Shown piece after piece: positions 27,381 through 40,101 of a stretch of 64,000 nt of DNA. Where the stretch lies: assembly GCA_008360975.2 (NCBI GenBank), contig CM039183.1:46491850-46555849 (forward strand), in the 5' to 3' direction. The notes below the pieces were generated by a model, which was given only the letters and a program-made list of their open reading frames with translations, had not been told where the DNA came from and searched no databases. The stretch comes from Lichenostomus cassidix. Its lineage: Eukaryota; Chordata; Aves; Passeriformes; Meliphagidae. The translations under genes and the position numbers were made by a program. Within the stretch, counting starts at the first letter, position 1; each line of letters opens with the position of its first letter.

Positions 27381-27474
27381 AAACTACATATAAAAAAAGC
27401 CAAAACAAAACCAAGCCAAAACCCAACCAACCAAACAAAAAACCCAAAAAACCAAAACCCCCTCAAACTACATA
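27381..27474. repeat. A/C-rich tract flanked by a 10 bp direct repeat
   Basis: The 10-mer AAACTACATA occurs at 27,381-27,390 and again at 27,465-27,474. The 74 bp between are almost entirely A and C (A runs broken by CC/CCC). A short exact repeat bracketing a foreign-looking insert is what a target-site duplication made by retrotransposition would look like. The insert carries no recognisable element body, so it may be a dead-on-arrival poly(A)-type insertion that has since drifted or expanded. Confidence 0.6.
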
Positions 27475-30400
27475 AAAAACCTACAGCAAATGCCTAAGCA
27501 TAGAAATCCTCTATCACCAATATAAGAATTAAAGGATTATACACATGCTTTTTTCCTCCCGAATTCAGTAACTCAGAAGTAAAATTATTTTAAATCTGAA
27601 ATTTACCCCCTATTTCATCTTCATAAAAAGATGAGCCACATAACAAAAGTCCACGTTAATGGCTCTGCAATTTTTTTTTTTTTGTTGTACACTGCCTCAC
27701 TGAATACATGCTGCCACTAAAGTCAATAATTTTACAAAGTTCATGGGAAAGCATATATAGAGAGGGTACAAAAAGTGTTGCAAAATGAAGAGATAAGTAT
27801 GTAGGCCTGAATCAGAAGTGCTGATAGACAAATGATAAGAGATGAAAGTCATTTTACTTATTTGGAATGACTTTAACTTTTTTTTTTTAAGTGTGTTTTG
27901 TGATGAGCAGCAATGAGACTAGTTTTGGGCTTGTTCACTTTTTCTTACCTCAGTGAGGAGTATGTGATTTCCCAGTCCTCCCTCCACTGCTAACACATTC
28001 CCTTGTGCAGCATATGGAAATAAACTCCATTCCCACATAGCTCCTACTCAATGTTTCAACGAGGTTTCAGAAAAATTGCACGTCACTTGCCTTCAATGTC
28101 ATATAAAACTAAATGCCCATTTGAAATATCTCTGAAAAATCTTTCTCAAGTACTACCATTATTTAGTATGTGTTCATAGGGCTGCAGTAGGGTGTAATAT
28201 TACATGCCTGGATTGCCCTCCCTGAGCAGTGTCATATGACAAACATCTTTCTCTTGTCTGAGCTGCAGCAACTATGCCTGCCACTGCTATCCACAGCTTA
28301 AAATCACACCATACATTGAAACTTTTACTCCACCTTTTAAAATTAAGCTTATATAACCTTATTGATGAAAACTGATTTTAGATTAGGAATGTGTAGGCAT
28401 GAAGACTACTATGTAAGTCTATCAACCTTTGCCGGACTGGAAAAAAGTTTTAAACAAAGAAGAAACAGATCGATTAGGTACAATATGGAAATGAAAGACG
28501 AAGTACAAGACAATTACTGATTACAAAATATAGATGCATATTTAACAGTTTTAAAGAGAAAAGGTCTTTTATAACATAATGGGAACAAACAGACCATTCA
28601 CACAGTGCTCTTATGTATCTGAAGAGCAATTGAATCAATCACGCTTTCCTTGGCAACAGATGGGCCAAACAGAAGTGGATGGTGTGTTGTACCATGCACT
28701 GAGCTGATGCTCCAGAGACTAAATCCTGACAATGTCTCACTGACCTACACATGTCACCTTGTACCTCAATTTCCCAGTCTTCAAAGTGAAGGCCAATAGC
28801 AGTAACCTTACTGACATGCTTTGAGATTTACTCAGGACAAGCAGGGCAAATGCAAGGAGCTGGGTGGTGTAGCAACTATGTCACATGTTTTCAATCACAC
28901 AAGCTTAACTACTTAGGATTAAAATATAGCCTTGAGCAGCACAGTCCTGCAAATTAAACTGCTCTGGACCTTGTTAAGTGCCTAAAATGGCATTTTTTTC
29001 TAAGTTTGCAGTCAATTCAGGTCACAAGCAAATAGGACGCAGTTTTAGAGCCTCAGAAACAGGCTAAGAGGACACTGACTCAGTTTGCATTCTCTTCCTC
29101 ATGCTCCAGTAGAGAATAAAGTGTACTGTGTTTGTGTTGTTGAAATACACATTCCCTAATCCTCCTCTGATGCATTGCATTGAGGGAGTATGGCACAAAC
29201 TCATGTGAAAATACATGCTCTATTATCCAATTCCTTAGGTGGAGGACTTTTTTTTGTAGATCCTGTTTCTATTCTTGTTTTAATACCAGTAACTCATGTA
29301 AGTGACAGTCAGCTGTAAAAGGACTTCCCTATCCCCATGAAGCCGTACTCTTTCTCAAGGTTGATTGCACTGTTTTAGAAAACAAATCTGAGACATTCAC
29401 TGAGTGTATAACAAGGGTTGTGGTGCATCACTTTGTTTAATATGATCTCATAAAATTTAGTTACTGTATTCCAAGCAAAGGACTGAATCTAAAGATCTTA
29501 CATAAAAGGAGCAAACAAACCTAGTGTAAGGAAAATAGAAGAAATTCAAGAAATAAACACAAAAGCAAGGAATAAACAGTAACAGTTATGGTTTCAGATA
29601 TTTGTAAGGGACTACCAAAAAAAAAAGTAGGGAAAAAATGTGTTTTAAACTGATTTCATAAACATAATGTGGCAAAGTATACATTACATTGCCAATGAAA
29701 AAAGGCAACAGCTTAGTCAAAATAACAGTAGATGTACTCCCTTCAAGTCTCTGATAAAGCAACATTTGAGCTACAACAGCTTAATTCCAAAGTATAGCAC
29801 TATGCGTCCAGAAATTTATCACTGGCAAAGACATAAACAAATGAAGGCAGGCAGCCAACATTTACTGAAGGGAAATAAATAACAGTACCTAAAATGACTC
29901 CAAATATGCACAACAATATAGATCATAATTTTAGAAAAAAATAAGCAGCTAATAAACAAATCCTTACAAACAACTTCAGGTAGAAATCTTGGTCCTTACA
30001 TTTCACCCATATCATATTTGAAAACGTGCACATTCAATATAATGAGTAGTACTGAAAATACTTGGTTTGCTTCACAGTGTTCAGTAACATGCGCTACCAT
30101 CTTAATCATACCCCAGGTATGTTGGCAGCAATGCAACACAAGTGGGAGTCACAACTGAATTTTTCTCTGTAAAGACCAAATCAGCCTTTAAAGATTTAGA
30201 AAGGAAAAGTCCTGAAGCAGCATGTCATGTACAAAATTATTTATTCTTTAACAGAAGACAAAACAAGTTCCCTTTTATTTAGAGGCCACTAAGGAACAAA
30301 ACTTATTAATTGTTCAGAGACTTAAATTGAATTTTAAAACTCTCTGAAGTATCACTTATTGGTGATTTTTGCTGCATTACAAGCAGTAAATTCACTTTAC

Positions 30401-31689
30401 TGAAATGAAGCATATACATACTCTGAGGTGGTAATAAGAGTACATATATTTTATTGTCCCACACACATTGAAACAGTTACGTATTCTTCACTGGATTTTT
30501 TTTCCAGAAGAACACACACAGAGTGAACGTTTACCTCTCCAAACTCCCTTCTATACCCTTTAACAACATTCCAGATTGCCAGAACGATGCATTTTTCATA
30601 TATATTGTACTTATATTTGTTAAGTTTAGGAAGCCAGAATTATTTAACACTACATAGAACATTATCAAGTAGTATATTAGGCAAAAAGACAGTGTCTACC
30701 TCCTTGTAGGTGACTGAAAATCACTAGCAAAATCACATTAATTTTAGTCTAAAATAATCATCTAGAGAAATAATTTATTCACCAAAGTCTTTAATCCTAA
30801 GCAGCCTCATTCCTAAAACCTTTTTTATTGGACCAAACCACAACATTAGGAGGTATTTTCTACAGTATAATGCTCTGCTATGCAGAATTATTGCAATTAG
30901 CTCAAACCCACAAAAGGTCTCATTGACTTCAGTTCAGGCATAAGCATCTGCACTGCTCTGTATTGTTAAATAATCCACACCAACAGATGCAGAGCATTAC
31001 TGTAAATTGCCACTGATCCAGGAGATACTCCCTCCATTGTATGTCAGTTTCATTGTTATGCAAAAAACCCATGCAAAACCCCAAAATCCAATAAAGAAAT
31101 CCAACAGGATTCTCTTTTTGTTTTCAAAAGGGGGGAAAAAAAGTGATAGATTTTGAAAAGAGGTCCTTTACAGACTTACTTAGGTTTTGATGATGGATCA
31201 AATTATGTCATTTTTACTTCTTCTCCCTGCCCTCCCCCCCACCAAAAGGCAAGGAGGTGGTCTCTTAAAATATAGCTACTTAAATCCAGCTATTGTTTCC
31301 TTTCCCTCCAAGACCACCCAGATTTTCAAAATGGAATCATCTTTGCACTAGACAGATTGGAGTACTACCACAGCTCTCTATGCAAAGACCTGTTACACTG
31401 CACTGTTTACCACCACTGCATAAACAGAGCATACTGTACTGGCTCAATACACACACAGAAGAGACAGTAAAGGTTAGGAGGGAAACCATGAAATCTTAGG
31501 CATTTGAGGAGGAGAGAGTCCTGACTAAAGTCCTCTTCAAAGCTCAGGAGATCATGTTTAAGATTAGCCTTTTTTTTAGAGACTGTATCCAACACCCTTT
31601 CTTTCCTTCACACATTTGCAGTTTTGAGTCTTATATCTTTAAGCTGGGGGTTTAATCAGTATATTAAAAGAAAATGGAAATTATCACAT

Positions 31690-31733
31690 AAGAACTGAAT
31701 TCCAAGTTTCAATTTCCAAGAACTGAATTCCAA
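31690..31733. repeat. 16 bp direct repeat, period 28
   Basis: AAGAACTGAATTCCAA occurs at 31,690-31,705 and again at 31,718-31,733, exact in both copies. This is a small local duplication. Confidence 0.85.
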
Positions 31734-32642
31734 CTGAAATCCATGGAGGACCCATGTTCCAGTTTGTCCTGGAGGTTGGGGAAGTACATTGGGAATACAA
31801 AATACTGATTCTAATTATGGCTTTCTTGTTATCTACTTCCATTCTTGGATTATGATGCTTCAGTTTTGCACCCAGATAGTGTTCTTCACTGCGCTTTGAA
31901 ATCTATAAATGAGAAGCAGAAAGTATGAAAGGAACTATGCTATTATGAAAATGAAGTTGGGATATCACACAAGGGATAGACACTGCTTAGGGGCATGATT
32001 TTTCTAGCTAGCTTTGGCCAGCTTCAAAAAAATTAAAATAAGAGGACAAGGTGTGAGCTTCTTTGAAGACAGGAAAGAAAAATCACAGTGGGGAGCTGCT
32101 CAACACTGGTGCCTGCCCAGACAGCTAGGTTTAGGTGACCTGAAACACACCCTAGGCAACAAAATAAAGCCAAATTATACACATGAAAATATGTCAGGCA
32201 TTTATCCTTGGCTCAAAGCACAACATTTGCACCAGTGTTGTTCTGTATTTAATCAGATTTAGAATAATCAATTTTTACTGTGATGAGCTGTACATATTCT
32301 TGACCAATCATGAACTTGCCACCCCACACTGTATGCAAGGGACACAGAAGATATCCTAGACATCAGCGGCTGCTCAGCAGTGTGGCGGGCAGGATAAACA
32401 AGAGAGGGCACTTCTTTCTGCTATGACATGTATCAAGGAGCATCTAAAGACAAAGTTATGTCTCAGCTGAAGACATGTCATGAATAAATCTAATTAACTA
32501 TTATCAACAGAGAGTTAGACTGGAAATCCAAAAAAAAAGGAAAAGTGTTCACTGGACTACTGCCAGTAATAACATTTTGACCCTATCTGGATGTGGGTTA
32601 TATTTTAAAAATCATTAGGATATGCATTTTTTAAAACAAGGG

Positions 32643-32657
32643 AAAAAAAAAAAAAAA
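32643..32657. repeat. Poly(A) run, 15 bp
   Basis: Uninterrupted run of A, without a recognisable retroposed body upstream. Confidence 0.8.
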
Positions 32658-32988
32658 CGAAAATTATTGCTCTTTTGCTACTGGTATGACACTTAAGCAA
32701 AATGCTTCAATTTAGATGTTGGGCTTGTATTCTTAACTTTCCTTCTGTGTCCCTAAAAAATGATAAGATTTGGAATGTTCAGCTTCCTCTTGGAAACAAG
32801 GCGTCTGGTTCTTGGTTTCCATTGCACACAGCACAAATACAGTAACACAGCAAAATAAAGTAGCAAAACTAGGGGTGTGAAGGTGTGGAGTTTACTCAGC
32901 AGCACAGGATGAGTGACACTGACACAGGCTGTGATGCAGGAAATTCCAATGAGGTATTGGCAAATCACTTTTCAAAATGAAATAGTCA

Positions 32989-33138
32989 AGCACTGGAACA
33001 GGGGTCTAGTCAAGTTGTTGAATGCTCATCTCTGAAGAGACTTAAAACTGGTTAGGATGAGGCCCTGGGCTACCTGCTGTACTACTTGCTCCTACTTGGA
33101 GTGAAAGGCTGGGCTTAGGTGTACACAGGTCCCCCCAG
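32989..33138 (+). mobile_element. CR1 LINE 3'-end fragment, degraded
   Basis: The stretch begins AGCACTGGAACAGGGG and continues through GTTGTTGAATGCTCATCTCT, then CCCTGGGCTACCTGCTGTAC, and ends with ACAGGTCCCCCC. In order and spacing this follows the well-known 3' region of avian CR1 elements: CACTGGAACAGGCTGCCCAG, then GTGG(A)ATCTCCATCCTTGG, then CCTGGGCAACCTGCTCTAG, then AGAGGTCCCTTCC. The copy is heavily substituted and lacks the terminal short repeats. It lies in sense on the plus strand, and like most CR1 copies it is truncated at its 5' end. It carries no coding capacity. Confidence 0.72.
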
Positions 33139-36100
33139 CTTAAATTACTGTAATTGTAAACCACCTCGAAACAGCTTGCCTTTCAAATGACCACTATTTC
33201 TAAGACATTTTAAATTACTACAGTTAACAACATGGTACTAGTGTCAACATTTCCCTGGCAGGTGCATTTCTGCTTCTCAGGTAGGCAAATAGCCCATGCA
33301 CCAGTGACCTGGGAGGCTGCCTTGAACATCTTAAGCTTGCTTGACAAAAATTAATTTCTTTTTTACAGTCTTGGCATGCTTCCTTCTCTCTCTATCCCTA
33401 TCCACAGCTGTGGCCTATAACTAGTTTTGTGCCTGTAAAATAATCAGTGGCATTAGCTCTTTGTGATAACTACATCACACTTTTCCCAAGCTGCCTTTTT
33501 TATGAGATTTGATGTTGCCTGCTTCTAACCTGGGCTTTGAAACCCTCCATGTGCAGACAAAAAGAAATATAAATTAATTGTGCTTCCATAATTGAAGTTT
33601 AACTACCCAGCAAGTTAGTTACTCATTGGAATGGTATGTTTGCAAAAACAGATGCTTCAAAATGTATTAGCAAATAGCTAAGAAGGAAGGTGGTTGATAG
33701 GCTTTCTACCACTCTGATAGCTACACTGGCTTAGACTAATTCTCAGATAAAACCACACCCAAAATCTATGCAAAATTGGAAAATAATAGTATAGTTTCTG
33801 GGGTAGACAGTTGTTCCTCTTCTCTACTTTAGTACCAACATATCTTCACAGGAATCACCCCAACAGTAAAAGGCTGAGTTTTATAAACATTTATAAACAT
33901 TGAAAATAATTTTTAAGTGCCAATGCTCCTGCTGTTTTTTGCCAACCCTCCATTTTCTCCTAACTTGGTAGTAAGAAAAACAACCTCACAGGCATCTGAC
34001 ACTGATAACTGCATCAGCTTACGCTTTGGACAGAGTAATAAATTATTGTGATTGTTATTATGCTTCATGTTAATCAGTAACTGAGCTTTTCAAACTTCCA
34101 GAACACAGTATAGCTACCATATCACAAATACCAAAATACTTTTCCATGAATGAGAAGACACAAAAGGAGCAAGAGGGAAAACAGGGACATTTTTAAACTA
34201 TGATAAAATGCTCAAGAGGAGCAGTAGCTGTTGCTTTTAAAATATTTTAAGGCTTGAGCATATACAAATATATCCATATATTTATGACAGTGACTTTGTC
34301 AATTGAAGATTAGGAATTTTTCCATGTCATTCATAAAGATTTTTTCTGATGTCTAATAAATACAGTTGTACTGTATTTTTCTTCCCTTCATAACTTCCAA
34401 TATGAAAAGCTTATTTAACACATTATTAACACTAAACTGAGATGAAAGAAGGTTTTTCTATCACACAAAATTTCATTGCTTTTTTCTAACTATGAATGTC
34501 AAAAATCCAAATATGGCCTAAAGCCAAAAGTAACCCAAAATCAATCAAAATATTTTATTTAGATGGCTGCATTTTTTTTTTTTTACTGCTAATTATTATA
34601 GCAGTTGGAATAAACACCAAAGAGACCTATTTCCTTTAAATAGTGTTAAATTAGAATGTCACAAGAATTTCAAAACTCCATCAAAAACATTTCAAAGCAG
34701 GAAATTCCCAACCACTTTCTATTAAGGTTGAAGCCAGGAAAATACTGGTGTAGCTTGCTGCTTGGACTGGCCTTTGCGTGCATGACATGAAGTATTTCTA
34801 TTACGGAACTGCAGGGAAGAGATAGCATTACAAATTCAACCATTTTAGAAATTTGAATGAACTGTGAGTACATTTTTTTAACTATATTTACATAAATGAA
34901 TTGTTACTGAATCAGAAGAACTTAAAGAAAAGAAGAAAAAGCAGAAACTGCCTGCATGTAGCTGTGAGAAGTAACATTACAGCAACTTATGCTTTGATTT
35001 TTAATTCATTGCTTTTACTGGAACAAAAAGTATTTGAAATATGAGTGAAAAGCTAAGGAGCTTCTGGTGAATGCTCTGGGTAGTGACGCAATCTCACACG
35101 CTAAATCATCCACAGGAATCATGAAATACAAAAAGGGATGGTGTAGATCTGCATCTCAGAATTGAATTAATTATTTTGTCCCTGGATCAACCACATTTAA
35201 TCTTCAGATGTGTTACAGCTGGTTTCAAGATTTACTAATAATTCTTTAGATGTACAGGACTTAAGAGTGTTTCTATGTTTTAGAGCAGACTATCTGGAAA
35301 AAGTAAAATCTTTGTGTTTTTAACCACCATGTTGGATGTGGACATGCTTAGCACATGTCATGGTACAATATTTTTGCAGTTTTCGGATGTGGAACTAGCC
35401 TGGGCTAATATTAACCATGCAGTTCAAGTGTTTAGGTAGGCTGAAAATTCTTATTTACAAAGGAAGTTTATGGATTATTTTCCCGTGGACAGAGAACACA
35501 ACTTGATATATACATTACCTGGCATGTATCAGCCCCTGCACAACTGAACTACTTGCTGCCTAGATATCATTGCCAAATTTTGAGGTACTGTCCTTACAGA
35601 CTTGAGTACCTGTGCACTGCACTCTGAAATCACAGGAAAAGGAGGTGCCCCAGCCTCAGAGACCAGCAACATGGCAGGGAGATATCAAAGTTAGCCAACA
35701 GGAATCAAAAATGCCAACGGGAGAACCCACTGGTGCATCTTCAACCCACCTTCCCATTTCAGGGGAGCACAAGCAGCAATATCCCCATTAAAGCTGCCTT
35801 GCACATAATCAAAGTTACATACATAAACCTGATAAATCTAAACTGTTACTTAACATTTTTAGGTAAGTCTCATGTCTTTTTGTGAGCAAAAAAGCAGTTT
35901 CAACTGAGGACTGTCCCTCAGCCCAGATGAGTGTCATCTGCAAGGCAGGACCCTTTCCTGAGTCTTGGCTAACATATTCCCAGATGCGAGAAAGAAACCA
36001 TTTTCAATCTTTCACATCCTTGCAGAGGTCTTTGAAAAAGAGATGGGAAGGCTTCCCTTTCCTCTTGTTTTGGGGTGGGTTTTCCCCCCCACCTTTCAAT

Positions 36101-38040
36101 ATAATTGTAATTTTTCCATGTAGCAAGATGATAGAAATTATCACGTGGATTTGGCAGATGCTTTATTGCCTATGCAGAATTAGAGCTCTCAGATGTCAGA
36201 AAATTATATAATAATGAAAATCTGACTACTAACTGACTTGAGACATGTGGTTAGACATACCTCGAGAACATGTTTAAGCTTCTAAATTCCTTTTTCTACC
36301 TAGTTTTAGGCCCAGTAGGCTTGGGTCTCAGTACTTCACTGAAACACATGAAAATGGAAACAAGGAGTGAGGCAGCAGAAAGCACTTTGTCAGTGAACAC
36401 ACTGCAAGTGTGTACAGAGTGAAAGATGTTCTGCAATGTCCAAGGACAAAGGGCCTCTTCTGTCACAGCATGTCCCAGAGCAGAATCTTTATATATTTAA
36501 AATGTTCATAGTTATGTATGCTTCAATGATTTCCCAAAGTGAAATGCTTTCACTTGCAGCCTGACACAGCCCCTGAAAGACTGGGAAAAATAGAGGTCCA
36601 GGAATGCACAACTTTCAAAAGTACTGTAGCAGAATTGGGAGGCCATTCACAGCTTAACCCTTTCTTCAAAAGCCTCAAGTGATCACTAACATATTAGATG
36701 CTTTTACAGAATTAATAATGACTCGGTTAGTAAATAATTAACAGATTTATGACAACCTGATCAAGCTCAAACAAGAGGTTTTAAAAAAAATTCATGTTCT
36801 GGAGAAAATAGCAATCTTCATACTTGACTGATCTCTGACAGTGGATTTAATTTCCTTCATTTTGTCAATTAAGTTGCTATGTTGAAAGCATATTTTAGTG
36901 CTAATTGGAGTAGTTGAGAAATTAACTTTAGTTGTCTCAAGCTACTAGTAATGAGCATCAGTCTCCTCTAGTTTTACAGGAGAACAGGAGCAGCATTGAA
37001 GGCTACAGGAATTTATTGCAACGGAAACACATTGCTGGGGAGTTCACAGAGACTAACTAAAGTCATGCTCCTACTATTTTCCCAGAAAGTCATTCCTTTA
37101 TTAGAAGCAAGCCACCTATTCCATATTTCTGGACCTGGCAGCTGTTTATGTGTTTGTTTGTTTTCACCTCCTAGGCCATGTTTTGGGGAGATCTTTTCCC
37201 TCCTTTAACTACAGCAAGGATGAAACAGGTAGTTTAATTTACATGAACAGCAATTCTGTTGAAATTGCTATTCAGCAATTTATCGACCCCCTGTGGCATG
37301 TTTACTAACCAATCAAAATATTTTCTTCAGACAAAGCACTGCAATAAATTTAAATGAAAATAAGGACAACCACAGCACAAGACACATAATAAGAGATTTG
37401 TGCGCAGCATGGAAAGTATCTTATAAGTAAGAAAATTATGTTCATGCTTTACAGTGCAGAATTTTCAGAATAATACAGCGTATTTATCATTTGCTACAGT
37501 ACAGTTGTTTCCAACAACTTAATGAAAAAACTTGAGTAATAAGTTGCTATTGGAATTGCTGGGAATAAAAAATTTAATCTGAGCAAAGCATTTGAGAAAC
37601 CGTGCATATTCTATGAGGGCAGATCTTTTATCACAGTCTTAACATAAACACTTACGGAAATGTACATTGCAACCCAGCCAAAAAAATTCCATCTAATGAT
37701 TTCTGGGGTCCATTGCAAGTGTAGATGGAATATAACATAGCTCTCATCAAAAATTATGGGACAAGGCGCAAACACCAAAGCTGAACAGAAAGGATTTGTA
37801 AACACCCTGTAAAATAACTTTACATCCCCTAAACAGACAGATGTTAAAGACCCTAGTTGCTAGCAAGCTCAGAAAGTATGTCTCTTGGTTGTCTACTGTT
37901 CACTAAAGGAAGGTCAGACCCAGAATGAAATAATAAACTACAGCTTTGGAAAATTACATCTATCCCAAACCAGAGTAGAGTGCCTTAGTCTGCTTTGCTC
38001 TGTAAATTGATAGTCCCAGCAACTTTCCCCTTTGGATTTA
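33139..38040. other. Gene-poor AT-rich stretch
   Basis: No supported coding sequence. Visible content is simple: T and A runs (for example a T run near 34,572), and a small duplication of TTATAAACA near 33,880-33,900. A 109-codon frame at 35,882-36,211 (+) has no recognisable motif. The rest shows nothing interpretable. Confidence 0.5.
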
Positions 38041-38050
38041 TTAATATTTT

Positions 38051-38114
38051 ACATATATACACACACACACCCCAATATATATATATAGACACACACACGT
38101 ATATAGCTATATAG
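38051..38114. repeat. Compound CA/TA microsatellite
   Basis: Alternating (AC)n, (TA)n, (AC)n and TATA blocks over about 64 bp. Likely length-polymorphic. Confidence 0.88.
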
Positions 38115-38179
38115 GCAGAAAAAAATAAAACAACCAGTACTGACATCCTGAATCAAGATACAACAAAATTTCGCCCCTC

Positions 38180-39200
38180 TTCAAATCCAATTTTCCACCA
38201 TGCTGACATTTGGCAGCTCACCTGCTGCCACAGTGTGAGCCTGCCTCTGTTCAGACTCTTCCCAATGCAGGATCATCTAAAGGTCAGCTGAAGCTGATGA
38301 TTGCCTACAGCAGCAAATTGCTGGGGGCAGGAACACAGTCCTGTGTCCCTGCTACATGCTTCCCTGTTCCAGATCTTTGAGTAGTGAGATGGCTGACAGT
38401 GATGCTGAGGAAGAGTGTGAGGCACAGCAGTGACTCCTGCCTGTGGGAGAAAGAGCCAGACCCACCATCCTGGGCAGCCAGCCTGTGGCAGCTCCCTTGT
38501 CTGTCTCTCCCTCTAACCTTCAGAGAGAAGTGTTGCTTTGCTTGGAGGGATGAATCCAGTCAGACCTGGCGATCTGCAGCCATTAGAGGCCCTACAACAG
38601 AGCCCACCACATCACAGCCCCCACTGCACCCCACAGGCCTCGGCAGAACAGGGCCTGTCAGGCTGTGCCTCCAGCTTCTTGCAACCAGTGACCAACTACA
38701 CAGCCAGTGTAAGAGACACAAATGTAATAATTCCCAGTGCCTCTGGAAAAAAGACATTTCTATGTGAAATGTCCAGGAGAAGTTTACCATCTGATACTCC
38801 TTTTCATTACTACTTATTTTCCCTCCAAGAGCTCTCTTCTAAACTGAAGCTGCATATTCAAACAGCAAACACATCAACAATACACTGACATGCTGAGCTA
38901 CCCAACTCAGGCTCACCAGAGAACAGTTTAAATCCATCACGCCAGACCATATCTGTGCTATGGAAACAAGTACATGGAAGAGTGCATTGCCACGAGTCCT
39001 TGACAGGCAAGAGCCAGATGCCAGCTGTTCCAGCAGTTCCCAGCCACCTCCATTACTCATCCAGCCTGAGTGCATGCTCATCCACCCAGAGAAGGCCAAA
39101 TGTTTGAGATACATCAGGATAAAACAACATCATGGAGCTAGTGGGGACAGTGCTGGGGCAAGCAAGAGGAACATGTCACTGGGAGTATTGTGAAGGCAAA
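38180..39200. other. GC-richer block of unknown origin
   Basis: About 1 kb visibly richer in G+C than its surroundings and starting just after a microsatellite. Several open frames overlap on both strands: plus 38,384-38,767 and 38,538-38,888, minus 38,560-38,790 and 38,839-39,114. They are probably by-products of fewer stop codons in GC-richer DNA; none has a recognised domain and they use conflicting frames. CpG is still rare, so this is not a CpG island. An old interspersed repeat, a lncRNA exon or a decayed pseudogene are all possible; I cannot choose. Confidence 0.4.
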
Positions 39201-40061
39201 AAGGGAGAGACCATACACACAGGGAAATGTGCCATGATCTGTCATGGTCCATCAGACAACCTGCTCTGTACATTCTGAATAAGGAAAATGGGGAAAACTT
39301 GGAAGCATTAAACTGAAGATACTGCAATTTCAAATCCTTTTTCTATGTTCAAACAAAAGAAAAAACAGCTAGGACATAAAAATTAGTAATTGCATAGAGA
39401 AATAAGGATCAGAGGGCCTTGTCTTTCAATACAAGGAATTGTGCAATGAAACTGAAGGCAGAGAAATGCAGAAAAAACTGAACAGTATTGTTTTACAGAT
39501 GAAAATAGAAAATCAAAATAAAAGCAAGGATATACCTAAAGTTTTTACAGCCATAACTTGCACAGCTGTCAAGGATACTCAGATTTTTTGAAACCAACAT
39601 AACATCTTGAAAGGTTATTAAAATCTCATGTTTTATGGGTTTAAACCTGTCTTTAAATATCTATAATCAGGGTGAAAACAGTTGGAATAAGAAATTATGT
39701 GCCTACTGTGCCATTTTTACAACTTCAGTTATCTGATGCTGTCAAATACACTGTCAGAGCCAGGACACCAGCCAAGACAACACTGGGAACTGGTATTCCC
39801 ACAAACAAAGGGCTCATTCCTCATCACTGAGGTTTCCCATAGCCATCATTCTGCAAGCTCAGTGATTCTTAAATAAATCAGGGTTAACAGACCAAAAGAA
39901 CAACTGGAAAAAAATAATGTGCTGCTGGAACTGGATTCACACACAGCAGAAAGTTGGAAACAGCTAATCTGTACTCTGTACTTCATTAAGTAGGCTGGAT
40001 TTTGGTTAAAATTTTAAACATAAAATTATGGTATACAAAATATAGAAAGGACTTCTTCTGG

Positions 40062-40062
40062 A

Positions 40063-40094
<32 letters not shown>

Positions 40095-40101
40095 ACAAAC
40101 C
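40062..40101. repeat. (AAAAC)n microsatellite
   Basis: About six AAAAC units followed by a less regular A/C tail. Confidence 0.88.

Larger units (their letters stand above)
27475..32988. other. Gene-poor AT-rich stretch
   Basis: No supported gene. It contains homopolymer T and A runs (e.g. near 27,670 and 27,880), a 15-A run at 32,643-32,657, and a short direct repeat at 31,690-31,733. Short frames here have no recognised product or paired splice sites. Confidence 0.5.

Noticed and set aside
38384..39333. Cluster of six overlapping frames on both strands
   Set aside because: Explained by locally higher GC, which reduces stop codons; frames conflict and show no homology I recognise.
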